Shown one piece after another: positions 37,548 to 46,194 of a stretch of DNA of 64,000 nt. The DNA comes from Streptomyces sp. NBC_01803 (lineage in GTDB: Bacteria > Actinomycetota > Actinomycetes > Streptomycetales > Streptomycetaceae): assembly GCF_035917415.1 (NCBI RefSeq), contig NZ_CP109073.1, positions 2,029,001-2,093,000 on the forward strand, in the 5' to 3' direction. The position numbers and the translations under genes were made by a program. A model generated the notes under the pieces. The model had not been told where the DNA came from. It was given only the letters and a program-made list of their open reading frames with translations, and searched no databases. Each line of letters opens with the position of its first letter. Position 1 is the first letter of the stretch.

Positions 37548-38725
37548 GGCCCCGCCGCCCGGCGCAGAGCGGCGGTGATGTGCCGGATGAGCCGCTGGAG
37601 GTCGGCGCAGTAGACCGAGGGATTGCGGAATCCGTGGCCGTCGCGGTAGCGGTGGGCGTAGTGGCCGCCGCCGCAGACCTGGACCAGGGGACAGCTCCGG
37701 CAGGTGTCGGCGAGGGCGGCCAGGCCGGTGTGGCGGGCGGTGACGCCCGGGTGGGCGAGCGCGTCGTCGAAGGAGTGGCGGAAGACGTCGAGGCCGGTGG
37801 CGGCGGCGCCCGGGTAGGCGGTCTTCAGTGAGTCGACCTGTTCCACGCCGCCGTCGGTCTCCACGACGACGGCGGTGAACGGCTGGAGGCCCAGGCTCTC
37901 GGTGGCGGCCGGCAGGCCCAGTAAGAGGGCCAGGCACTCCTGGAAGAGCCGGATCCTGGTGCGGCGGCGGTCGGCGTGCCACCACAGGTCGAAGACGGCG
38001 CACAGCCAGTCGCCGTAGGGGGTGGGGCGCCCGGGACCGGCCGGGAGTCCGGGCGGGGGCCGGCTCCAGTTCCCGTGCGGGAGCAGGAAGTCGATGGCCG
38101 GCGGGGCCAGGCGCAGCAGCGACTCGTAGACCTCGGCCGGATCGGTGGCCGGATCGATGACGCCGAGCACCCCGGCGTAGGAGGCGCGGTGCGGCCCGGT
38201 GGCCAGCAGCCGGGCGGCCCGTTCCACGGCGGGCCAGGCGGGGCGTCCGGCGTGATCGACGCGCTGCCCGTTGTGGCGGGCCAGGCCGCCGTCGAGGCTG
38301 AGGCCGACGGTGATGCCGTGGGCCGCGAGGGTGGTCAGCGTCTCCTCGGTGAGGAGGACGCCGTTGGTCTGGAGGGTGACGTGCACCGCGCAGCCGGGCG
38401 GCACGCGGGCCCGGACCGCGTCCGCGAACGCGCCGAGGACGGCGGGGCCGGACAGCAGCGGCTCGCCACCGTGCAGCACGAGCGAGACGGCGGGCAGGCC
38501 GTGGGCGGTGGCGTGCTCGCCGATGCGGCGGGCGGTGTGGCGCAGGGTGCGGGACGAGGCGGTGACGGGCTGGTGGCGCCAGCCGGGGTCGGCGGCGAAG
38601 TACATATAGCAGTACCGACAGGCCAGGTTGCACCGGCTGTTGACCTTGACGACGAACTGCCGGAACGGCACCGGCGGCAAGCCGTCCGTCACCGGATCGC
38701 GGGCAGCTCGAACTGTCCCGTGCAC
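37544..38725 (-). CDS. fxsB: FxsB-family radical SAM/SPASM peptide maturase (stand-alone)
   Basis: 393 residues from the GTG at 38725, 13 bases after AGGAGGGG; a GTG at 38692 is possible. The radical SAM motif is CNLACRYCYMY (CxxxCxxC, Cys 32/36/39), followed by LVLHGGEPLLSG (SAM-binding GGE) and TLQTNGVLLTEE. The C-terminal SPASM-like cysteines appear in TCRSCPLVQVCGGGHYAHRY and YCADL. Related maturases make three-residue cyclophanes by joining an aromatic side chain to a nearby beta-carbon. About half the size of FxsB fusions because the HExxH region is a separate gene. Lies 144 bases after the precursor gene. Confidence 0.88.
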   Translation of the reverse strand: MHGTVRAARDPVTDGLPPVPFRQFVVKVNSRCNLACRYCYMYFAADPGWRHQPVTASSRTLRHTARRIGEHATAHGLPAVSLVLHGGEPLLSGPAVLGAFADAVRARVPPGCAVHVTLQTNGVLLTEETLTTLAAHGITVGLSLDGGLARHNGQRVDHAGRPAWPAVERAARLLATGPHRASYAGVLGVIDPATDPAEVYESLLRLAPPAIDFLLPHGNWSRPPPGLPAGPGRPTPYGDWLCAVFDLWWHADRRRTRIRLFQECLALLLGLPAATESLGLQPFTAVVVETDGGVEQVDSLKTAYPGAAATGLDVFRHSFDDALAHPGVTARHTGLAALADTCRSCPLVQVCGGGHYAHRYRDGHGFRNPSVYCADLQRLIRHITAALRRAAGP

Positions 38726-38760
38726 GCCGCGCCGCCCCCCTCCTGGCTGTCCCACACAGT

Positions 38761-38804
38761 CCGGAAGAAGTTTTCCGGCGGTCACACCGCGCAAACCGGC
38801 GGTG
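38761..38804 (-). promoter_or_regulatory. possible attenuating hairpins between precursor and maturase genes
   Basis: Two short stems (ccggaa/ttccgg, 38761-38778; caccgc/gcggtg, 38785-38804) lie in the 144-base spacer. Such structures commonly lower maturase expression relative to the precursor; both stems are only 6 bp. Confidence 0.3.
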
Positions 38805-38869
38805 CGGTCGTATGTCCGGTCAAGGACCTCGAAGGGCCGGAAAGTGCGCGAGGGACAGCCGGGGCGCGG

Positions 38870-39127
38870 TCAGCCCCCGACGGACCGGCCGGTGGCGAGC
38901 CCGGGGTCCGGCGCGGCGGGCAGGAAGTCGTCGCCCAGGTTCTGGTCGAACTGGTAGAACTGCCCGGCGCCGTCCTCCAGCACCCGTCCGCGCAGCTCCT
39001 CCAAGACCTCGCTGAGCACGGGGTGGTCGAGCCGGCGCAGCTCCGTGAGGCTGAGGCCGAGCAGGTCCGGCAGCGGCCCGGCGTCACCGCGGCGCTCTTC
39101 CGCGGTGTCGTGGGGGCGCGTCGTCAT
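38870..39127 (-). CDS. fxsA: Fxs-type RiPP precursor peptide lacking the terminal FxSxx motif
   Basis: 85 residues; the ATG at 39127 is preceded by GGGAGGAACC, the best ribosome site in the locus. Residues 18-49 resemble the FxsA leader (PLPDLLGLSLTELRRLDHPV then LSEVLEELRGRV). The tail contains an aromatic patch GQFYQFDQNLGDDF (about 55-68) and ends ATGRSVGG instead of F-x-S-x-x. Candidate cyclophane triplets are FYQ and FDQ. Role as maturase substrate rests on position and the leader pattern. The gene is not frameshifted at its end in any frame I could read. Confidence 0.7.
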   Translation of the reverse strand: MTTRPHDTAEERRGDAGPLPDLLGLSLTELRRLDHPVLSEVLEELRGRVLEDGAGQFYQFDQNLGDDFLPAAPDPGLATGRSVGG

Positions 39128-39276
39128 GGTTCCTCCCGATGGCTGAGGCCCAGCGGAGATTCCCGGCGAGGCAGCGGCGGAAACCCCCTCACCGCCACCG
39201 GCCTGCGCCCGCGCGCCGCCCGACCCGAGGTCCGGCCCCGGCGCCGGCACGAGGGCCGACGCCGGGGCCGACGCCC

Positions 39277-42200
39277 TCAACGCTGCCCCAGCAGCGCTGC
39301 CAGCCGCGCGGCCGTCGGGGCGGCGGCCTCCTCGCCGTCGGACAGGTGGCGCCACGTCCGCAGCGCCGCCCGGTAGGCGTCGGCCGCCGCCAGCGGGCGG
39401 CGGGCGGACTCGAAGACCACCCCGCGCTGGTGCAGGGCCCGCGCCGCCAGCCGGACCGGCTCGGCCGGGTCCGCCGGGTCGGCGTCGGCGGACTTCGCCG
39501 CCGTTTCGGCCCGGCGGTAGGCGTCCGCCGCCTGGTCCAGCCGCTCCGGGCGCCGGGTGTGCCGGTACGCCCTGCGGTGGGTCTCGCCCAGCTCGAACCA
39601 GGCCCGCGCCCGCGTCAGATCCGTCTCCGCGTCCGCCGCCGCCCGGCCGAACAGGTGCTCCGCCTCCCGCAGATCGACCAGGTCCACCGCCTCCTGGTAC
39701 CGCGTCGTCAGCGCGCGGCCCAGCATCAGCAGCCGCTCCGGCAGCCGGGGGTCACCGGCCGGCGTCTCCATCCGGCAGTCCCGCAGCACCCGCACCGCCT
39801 GCGAGACGAACGGGCCGCCGTCCGGCAGCATGGCCCGCCGCAGCAGCGCGGCGCCCCACTCCTCGATCAGGTCGCTGTACTCCTGCCGATCCCTGGACAC
39901 CGAACGGCTCGCCTGCTGGAACCAGCGCGCCGCCTCCTCCAGGTCCGACGCGACGCCCCCGGCCGCGAACCGGCGGACACACAGCCGCGCGGTCCTGATC
40001 AGACAGGCAGCCATCAGCTGCGGCTCCCGCGCCAGCAACCGGGCCTCGCCGACGGCCTCCGAGGCCACCGGCCAGTCCCGGTCGGTCAGCAGCAGCGCGT
40101 CCGCCAGGTCGAGCAGCGCCCGCGCCCGCGCCACGACCGGCGCGTTCTCCGCCTCCAGCGCCCAGCAGCCGCGCCGCAGCGACCCCGCCGCCTGCCCGGC
40201 GTAGACGCTCGCCCGCTCGGCGTCCGGCGCCGCGCCGGCCAGCCGCAGCAGGGCGCGGCCGTGGGCCAGCGGCAGCCCGCTCGGCTGCGGCTCGTCGGCC
40301 GGCCAGGCGTCCGCGATGGCCTCGACCATGCCGACGCTCTCCTGGAGCGGCGCGGTGTCGCCGCCGAGCCGCCACTGCTCCTCCAGCACCTGGATGCGCT
40401 CCAGCGTGAGGTCCAGCGCGGAGCGCCGGTCGAGCCCCGGCGTGGCGCAGACGGCCGTGAACTCCCGGTCGGCGCGCCGCCACAGGTCCAGGGCCGCCTG
40501 GGTGTCCCCGGCCGCCCGCCGCTCCCCCGCCGCCACGTGCAGCACCCGGGCCAGCGCGGTGCGGGCGCGCAGCGAGCCGGGGTGCGCGGCGGCGGTGCGC
40601 GCCGCGTTCTGCGCCTCCGTCAGCAGCTCGGCCTCGCGCTGCGCCCGCCACAGCCTCAGCAGCTGCTCGGCCAGCTCACTCCACAGCTCCGGATCCGTGC
40701 CCTGCCCGGCGGCCCGCTGGCTCTCCGCGGCCTGCCGCAGCGTGCGGACCGCGTCGAGCTGGTGCTGCACCTTGCCGTCGGCGGCGAACCGCTCGGCCAG
40801 CGCGCGGGCCTGGGCGACCGCCAGTGACGGCGGCGGAACGTCCTCGCCCGCCGGGGCGGCGACCAGCGGCGCCTCGGGCAGGAAACGGCGCAGCACCTTC
40901 GCCGCGACCTCCGCGAACGGCTGCGGCAGCCGCTCCTGGGCGGGCTCCTCCGCCGGATAGGCGAGAGCGGCGGCCTCGGCCGGACCGCCCTCGCCGGACA
41001 GCTGGGCGAGGGCGAGCGCCGGGAAGTTGGGCCCGGTGCGGCCGAACCGCTGCTCGACATAGCCCGAGCAGTGCTTCAGCACCAGCAGCGCCTCGTCGTG
41101 GCCCAGCTCCCCCAGCAGCTCGTCGTGGACGCCGTCCAGGAACTCGTACCAGCGGCCGTCGCCGGCCGATCCCTCCTGGCGCCGCAGCAGGCCGCCGAGC
41201 ATCACCTCGGACAGCTCGGCCGGACCCGAGTCGGGCAGCATGGTCCGCTGGACGAGCTGCATCACCGGCAGGAACAGCGGCGCCGCCGACAGATAGACCG
41301 CGAGCCGGCCGGCCACCGGGGAGGCCGTCGCCCGGAACCGGGCGACCAGCGCCGCCGAGGACCGCGGCGGCCCGTCCGGGCGGCGCGCGGACGCGGGCGG
41401 CTGGTCGGCCCGCACCCAGCCCACGGCGGCGGGCACCGAGCCGGCCCCCGGCCCCGACAGCAGCCGGGCCCAGGCGCCCAGCGACCCGGCACCGGGCGGC
41501 AGCACCGGCACCGGCACCGCGCCGGGGGGCGCGGGTCGCGCCGGGTAGCCGTTGGTCCCGGCCGTGAACCGCAGCCTGGCCGTGCCGGGCGAGCCCTCCT
41601 CGCGGTGCAGCACGCCGTGCTCGACGGGCAGCCGGGTGCGCGGCCACAGCCGTTCCGGCAGCGGCTGGACGACCGCGACGGGCGCGTGCCGGGAGAGCCC
41701 GTGCAGCAGCCGGTGCGCCGTGCCGTCGCGCCACAGCGGTCCGGTGCAGTCGCTGACCACGACCGTCAGGCGACGCCCGGTCGGGTCCTGGAGCTGGCGG
41801 GCGGGGCGCAGCGGCGCCTCGGCCGGGTCGAAGCGGCGGCTGACGGAGGGGCTGCCGTCCGGCGAGACGTGCAGGTAGTGCACCTGGATGTCGCGGAACG
41901 CGCCGAGCCGCCCGAACACCTCCGCCAGCTCGCCCAGCATCCGCTGCCACACCCGCATCGCGGGCGCGGCGTCCATCAGGAGCTGGAGCTCGGTGTGCGC
42001 GCGGGTCTCCGCCAGGAAGGCGGGCGTGAGCAGCCCGCCGGCCCGCGCGGTGCGTTCGACCGTCTCCCGCTCGTCCAGGTCCGCGCCGGCCGCGCGGCGC
42101 GGCGGGCGGCCCGGCGGCCGGTAACGCTGCAACGGCCGCAGCGCCCGCTCCAGCTCCAGCAGACCGGGCAAAGCCCTGGCCTCGGGCACCCCGATCCGCA

Positions 42201-42606
42201 GCGCGTCCTCGGGCAGCCCGGCCGCCCGCTGCCCGGAGCCGGCCGGGTCGGCGTAGATCCGGACCGTCTCGTCACCGGTGCGCGGCCCCCGGCCGTCGGC
42301 CGGTCCCGTCTCGGGGGGCGTGCGGGCCGGGTCATCCGCCGCGCCGTGCGACGGGGCGCGGGGGTCCCCATACGCCGTGTGGGGGACGGACGGGCCGTCG
42401 CCGCCTGCTCCGCCGGGCGCGCCGGCGCCGTCCGTGCCGTCGGCCCCGGCCGTCCCGTCCGCCGTGCCGGAGGCGAACGGCCGGGAGAACTGCGCGAGCC
42501 ACAGGGCGTCGGCGAGCTCGGCCCAGTCGGGGTCGAGCCCGGCGCCGCGCAGGGCGCGGATGAGGGTCGCCAGGTTGTCCCGCCGGGGGGCGGCGGCGTC
42601 GTCCAT
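39277..42606 (-). CDS. SAV_2336 N-terminal-domain-related protein (vWA-like plus helical repeats)
   Basis: 1109 residues. The N-terminal 50 residues (LATLIRALRGAGLDPDWAEL, ADALWLAQF) match the SAV_2336 N-terminal helical domain. A low-complexity Gly/Asp linker follows, then a Rossmann-like, vWA-resembling domain with LTVVVSDCTGPLW near residue 280, and a long Ala-rich helical region with TPR-like repeats to the end. No catalytic motif seen. In related loci it accompanies MoxR ATPases, so it may be the MoxR partner or scaffold. It starts six bases after the MoxR stop. Confidence 0.8.
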   Translation of the reverse strand: MDDAAAPRRDNLATLIRALRGAGLDPDWAELADALWLAQFSRPFASGTADGTAGADGTDGAGAPGGAGGDGPSVPHTAYGDPRAPSHGAADDPARTPPETGPADGRGPRTGDETVRIYADPAGSGQRAAGLPEDALRIGVPEARALPGLLELERALRPLQRYRPPGRPPRRAAGADLDERETVERTARAGGLLTPAFLAETRAHTELQLLMDAAPAMRVWQRMLGELAEVFGRLGAFRDIQVHYLHVSPDGSPSVSRRFDPAEAPLRPARQLQDPTGRRLTVVVSDCTGPLWRDGTAHRLLHGLSRHAPVAVVQPLPERLWPRTRLPVEHGVLHREEGSPGTARLRFTAGTNGYPARPAPPGAVPVPVLPPGAGSLGAWARLLSGPGAGSVPAAVGWVRADQPPASARRPDGPPRSSAALVARFRATASPVAGRLAVYLSAAPLFLPVMQLVQRTMLPDSGPAELSEVMLGGLLRRQEGSAGDGRWYEFLDGVHDELLGELGHDEALLVLKHCSGYVEQRFGRTGPNFPALALAQLSGEGGPAEAAALAYPAEEPAQERLPQPFAEVAAKVLRRFLPEAPLVAAPAGEDVPPPSLAVAQARALAERFAADGKVQHQLDAVRTLRQAAESQRAAGQGTDPELWSELAEQLLRLWRAQREAELLTEAQNAARTAAAHPGSLRARTALARVLHVAAGERRAAGDTQAALDLWRRADREFTAVCATPGLDRRSALDLTLERIQVLEEQWRLGGDTAPLQESVGMVEAIADAWPADEPQPSGLPLAHGRALLRLAGAAPDAERASVYAGQAAGSLRRGCWALEAENAPVVARARALLDLADALLLTDRDWPVASEAVGEARLLAREPQLMAACLIRTARLCVRRFAAGGVASDLEEAARWFQQASRSVSRDRQEYSDLIEEWGAALLRRAMLPDGGPFVSQAVRVLRDCRMETPAGDPRLPERLLMLGRALTTRYQEAVDLVDLREAEHLFGRAAADAETDLTRARAWFELGETHRRAYRHTRRPERLDQAADAYRRAETAAKSADADPADPAEPVRLAARALHQRGVVFESARRPLAAADAYRAALRTWRHLSDGEEAAAPTAARLAALLGQR

Positions 42607-42612
42607 GGCGGC

Positions 42613-43674
42613 CTACCTTGGCCGGTCGAGGCGCTGGATCAGCATGTCGGCCAGTCTGTCGCGGGTGGGCGGCTCGGCGTGGTGGGTGAGATAGATGGCG
42701 TTGAGCAGCTGATCGGTCGCGAGCTGCTCTGTCCGGGAGCGTTCCAGGAAACGACCGATCAGGTCGTCACCGACGCGCGCCAGCTCGTCCCCCAGGTGGG
42801 CGCGTACGACGGTGGCCAGCCGCTCGTGGTCGGGCCTGCCCAGCTCCAGATGGATGCAGCGGCGCAGCAGCGGGGCCGGGAAGTCCCGCTCGCCGTTGCT
42901 GGTGAGGACGACGAAGGGGAAGGCGTTGCACCGGATGCGGCCGTCCCGGACGGTCACCTTGGCGCCGTCGTTCGTCAGCACCTCGACCTCCGGCTCGCGC
43001 TCGGCTATCCGCTCCAGCTCGGGGATGGCGAATTCGCCCTCCTCCAGCACGTTCAACAGGTCATTGGGCAGGTCGATGTCGCTCTTGTCGAGCTCGTCGA
43101 TCAGCAGCACCCGGGGCTTGGCGGTCGGCAGCAGCGCCGTGCCGAGCGGGCCGAGCCGCAGATAGCTGCCGATACCCCCCGTCACACCGGCCGCCGGCCC
43201 GCCCGCGGCGCGGCTGCTGGCCGCGATCTGGGTGTCCTGGAGACGGGCTATCGCGTCGTAGTGGTAGAGCCCGTCGCCGAGCGTGGTGCGGCTGACGATC
43301 GGCCAGTGCAGCAACCGGCCGAGGCCCAGCTCGTACGCCACGGAGTGCGCGAGGGTGCTCTTGCCCGTGCCGGGGCTGCCGGTGACCAGCAGCGGGCGGC
43401 GCAGGTAGAGCGCGGCGTTGATGATCTCCAGCTCCTCGGCGCTGGGCCGGTGCATCTCGGCCAGGTGCCGGTAGGCGCCGAGACGGCGCGTGGAGGCGCT
43501 GTCCGTGGCCGGTCCCGGGGCGACGAGAGGCTGCCCGTCGAAGTCGCGCCACGGCGGGGGCTTGGGCAGCGAACGGATGCCGTCGTGCGGCTCCCCGGCG
43601 CCCCGGTAGATCAGCCACTCACCGGGGGCGGAGCTTCCCCCGGAGCCTTCCGGAGTCTCGTCAGACAGTGCCAC
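42613..43674 (-). CDS. MoxR-type AAA ATPase
   Basis: 353 residues from a GTG at 43674, six bases after GAGGAG. Walker A LVTGSPGTGKSTLAHS (residues 97-112), Walker B VLLIDELDKSDIDLPNDLL, and sensor-1 PFVVLTSNGERDFPAPLLRRC. MoxR ATPases work with vWA-domain proteins as remodelling chaperones. Nearly contiguous with the SAV_2336-type gene; separated by 288 bases containing a 21-bp direct repeat from the protease gene before it. Confidence 0.92.
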   Translation of the reverse strand: MALSDETPEGSGGSSAPGEWLIYRGAGEPHDGIRSLPKPPPWRDFDGQPLVAPGPATDSASTRRLGAYRHLAEMHRPSAEELEIINAALYLRRPLLVTGSPGTGKSTLAHSVAYELGLGRLLHWPIVSRTTLGDGLYHYDAIARLQDTQIAASSRAAGGPAAGVTGGIGSYLRLGPLGTALLPTAKPRVLLIDELDKSDIDLPNDLLNVLEEGEFAIPELERIAEREPEVEVLTNDGAKVTVRDGRIRCNAFPFVVLTSNGERDFPAPLLRRCIHLELGRPDHERLATVVRAHLGDELARVGDDLIGRFLERSRTEQLATDQLLNAIYLTHHAEPPTRDRLADMLIQRLDRPR

Positions 43675-43856
43675 AGCATGCTCCTCGTCGCTCGATCGCC
43701 ATCCGGACCGCGACCACGCCCCCGACCGTAGTCGGATCAAAAGGCCGCGCACAGTGGATAGTTGTCCGACTTCTCGCCTGGTGCGCGCGGCTTGCCCCTC
43801 GCCCGCCCGCCACGCCTCCCACGAGCCGCCGGTGGTCTTCTCCGGACCCCGGCCCG

Positions 43857-43964
43857 GCGGCCACGCGGACGCCGCTCGCCAGCCCCCGGCTCGCTGCCCC
43901 GCCCACGCGGCGAAAGCCAGCACCCCAGCGCACCCACGGCCCAGCGGCCACGCGGACGCCGCTC
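43857..43964. repeat. 21-bp perfect direct repeat, second copy at the protease stop codon
   Basis: gcggccacgcggacgccgctc occupies 43857-43877 and 43944-43964; the second copy reaches into the stop codon of the minus-strand protease gene. The spacer between protease and MoxR genes may thus be a tandem duplication of the protease 3' end. Confidence 0.8.
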
Positions 43965-46194
43965 ACGGGGTCTCCAGCGGATCGTCCGTGCCCGGCAGCG
44001 GACGGCCGGGATCGTCGTAGAGCAGGGAGAGGCCCCGGGACCACGAGACGTCGGGGACACCGAGTCCGAGGGCCGAGCGGAGCTGCCAGAGGGCCGTGGG
44101 CAGAAGCCTGGCCTGGCCGGCCATGCCCACCGTGCGCGTCACACCCCGGTGGAAGTCGTCGCAGTCCCGCTCCCGGTCGGTGTCCTCGCGGCGCCACAGA
44201 ATGACGTTGTACCCACTCGCCATCACGCGATGCAGCGCGGCCGGCTCTCCGCCGGTGGCCGGGGTGTGGCACATGACCGGCACGGTCGCCGGGTCCCGCC
44301 CGATCAGCCCGGCGGGCTGCGGCAGCGGACGCGCCCGGCCGTCCGCGCAGTCCAGGACGTCCGGCTCCATGCGGCCCGCGTGGATCTTGGCCCAGCGCGT
44401 CTGACGCAGCGCGTGCAGCTCCTCGCTGTCCTCGGCGTCGGGCACGGGGTTGGTGCAGCGGATCACGACCGGGCGCTGCTCGCCGAGCGGGCTCGCGTCG
44501 GGCGCCAGCCGCCACTCCTCGACCGGGAAGCCGAGCAGCGCGTACGGCAGGGCGACGTGCAACGCCACCGGCTGGTCCGGCTCGTCGCCACGGCGGAACG
44601 CCTCCGCGAGCGCCACCCGCAGCCGCTCGGGCGGCTCGTCGGGGCCGACGGCGCGGAAGTCCTCGTCGACGGAGGTCAGCTCGCCCGTGGTGCGCGCCGC
44701 GCACACCCGCCAGTCGTACCGGCCGCGCTCCCAGGCGCGGGGCGTGATCTCCAGCAGCACATACGGCTGGCCGCCCACCTCCGCGAAACCGTCGCCGCCG
44801 GCCGTGTCCTGGAACCCGGCCGCGAGGTCCCAGAGCCCGGCGGCCGAACCGGTGATCGCCGGGGTGACGTCCAGCCCGAAGTCTTCCGGGTCGAGGTCCT
44901 GACCGAAGTCCTGACCGAAGCCCGAACCCGGGTCCAGCCGCGGGGCCGCGCCCCAGCCGGCCGGAACACCGTCCCGTTCCCCGAGCCGGGCGTCCTGCTC
45001 GGAGCGGAGGTTGTGCCGGAACCAGCGGGGCAGCTCCGCGCTCGCGGCGGCGGTGCCGTGCACCCAGTCCAGCAGCCGGGACTCGGCCTCCGGCGAGGCG
45101 GCGGGGAACGGCCGTTCGGCGGTGGCGGCGTACATCGCGTAGCGCAGCACGGCCTCCAGCTCGGTGACGCCCTGCCGCAGGTCGTACAGCAGGCCGAGCC
45201 CGTCGCGCCAGCCGCGCGGCGCGGGCAGCGTGCCCTCGTACGGCCTGCCGCGCAGCGCGGTCAGCGTCTCGTCCAGCCGCCGGGTCGAGACCGGCGGCGG
45301 CAGCTCGGCGAGCAGCCCCAGCAGCTCGACCCGCTGGCCGGGCGTGAGGGCGCGGCCGGCGGTGCCCCGCACCTCGATCTGGGCGTCCGTCCAGGTGCGG
45401 TCGGTGATCTGGGCGTCGCGGTGCCGCTCGGCGTGGTGCCGGTCGTGGGCGTGCAGAACGCTCTGGTACAGGTCGTCGTGCTCGTCCAGGACCTGGCCGA
45501 CGGGCGAGGGCAGGCGGCGCAACTGCACGACGGAGGACGCCAGTCCGCCGTCGCGGCCGATCGAGCGGCGGGCCTTGAGCACGCCGATGACCTCGCCGCG
45601 CCGCAGGTCCACGACCGGGCCGCCGGAGGCGCCCTCGGGCACCTCGTCCTCGTTCCCCAGCTTCATCAGGCCCTCGGAGCCCAGCTCGCCCCTGATCGTG
45701 CACCGGCCGCTGACGTCCTCGGCGAAGCCGTCGCCGACCTCGGCGGAGCCGAAGAACGCGACCTCGCTGCGGGTGAAGACCTTCGCGGTGCGCTCGCTGA
45801 GCCAGACGCAGGAGTGCGGGATCGGCTCCAGCAGGCGGATGAGCGCGAGGTCGGGCGCGGGCCACAGGCCGCCGCCGGGGTGCTCCTCCGGCTGGGCCCA
45901 CTCGACCCGGCCCCGGACAGGGCGCTCAACACCTTGGACGGTCAGCCCCACTTCGCGCCTTCCTCCCTCGCCCCTTCCCCCGCTTCCCCCGCGAAGTGCC
46001 ACATGGGCGCAGGTGAGCACCCAGCTCGGAGCGACGAAGAAGCCACTGCCCCAGGGCCGCGAAACCCGCCCGGTCCCGTCATACCCGGTCGGCGCCTCAT
46101 GGATGCGTACCGTCGCCTTCGCGGCGAGCGGCGCCAGGGTCTCGAAGGGGTCCACGTCCAGCGGCTGCGCGCCCCCGGTGTCACCCCATGTCAT
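43963..46194 (-). CDS. Trypsin-like serine protease with VMAP-like C-terminal domain
   Basis: 743 residues. The N-terminal trypsin-fold domain has a complete triad: His64 in VLTCAHVALRG, Asp115 in APDLALIRL and Ser190 in PEGASGGPVVDL. No signal peptide, so it is cytoplasmic. A helical region of about 60 residues (near 265-330, LTPGQRVELLGLLAELPPPV) resembles effector-associated death-like adaptor domains. The C-terminal 400 residues (RWFRHNL, PYVLLEITPR, LHVALPYALLGFPVEEWRL) match the vWA-MoxR-associated protein C-terminal pattern. Start overlaps the preceding small gene (ATGA). Confidence 0.85.
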   Translation of the reverse strand: MTWGDTGGAQPLDVDPFETLAPLAAKATVRIHEAPTGYDGTGRVSRPWGSGFFVAPSWVLTCAHVALRGGSGGRGEGGRREVGLTVQGVERPVRGRVEWAQPEEHPGGGLWPAPDLALIRLLEPIPHSCVWLSERTAKVFTRSEVAFFGSAEVGDGFAEDVSGRCTIRGELGSEGLMKLGNEDEVPEGASGGPVVDLRRGEVIGVLKARRSIGRDGGLASSVVQLRRLPSPVGQVLDEHDDLYQSVLHAHDRHHAERHRDAQITDRTWTDAQIEVRGTAGRALTPGQRVELLGLLAELPPPVSTRRLDETLTALRGRPYEGTLPAPRGWRDGLGLLYDLRQGVTELEAVLRYAMYAATAERPFPAASPEAESRLLDWVHGTAAASAELPRWFRHNLRSEQDARLGERDGVPAGWGAAPRLDPGSGFGQDFGQDLDPEDFGLDVTPAITGSAAGLWDLAAGFQDTAGGDGFAEVGGQPYVLLEITPRAWERGRYDWRVCAARTTGELTSVDEDFRAVGPDEPPERLRVALAEAFRRGDEPDQPVALHVALPYALLGFPVEEWRLAPDASPLGEQRPVVIRCTNPVPDAEDSEELHALRQTRWAKIHAGRMEPDVLDCADGRARPLPQPAGLIGRDPATVPVMCHTPATGGEPAALHRVMASGYNVILWRREDTDRERDCDDFHRGVTRTVGMAGQARLLPTALWQLRSALGLGVPDVSWSRGLSLLYDDPGRPLPGTDDPLETP

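Noticed and set aside
32970..37613. Long plus-strand frame across fxsT and the HExxH gene
   Set aside because: Crosses gene boundaries on the other strand and lacks any recognisable domain.
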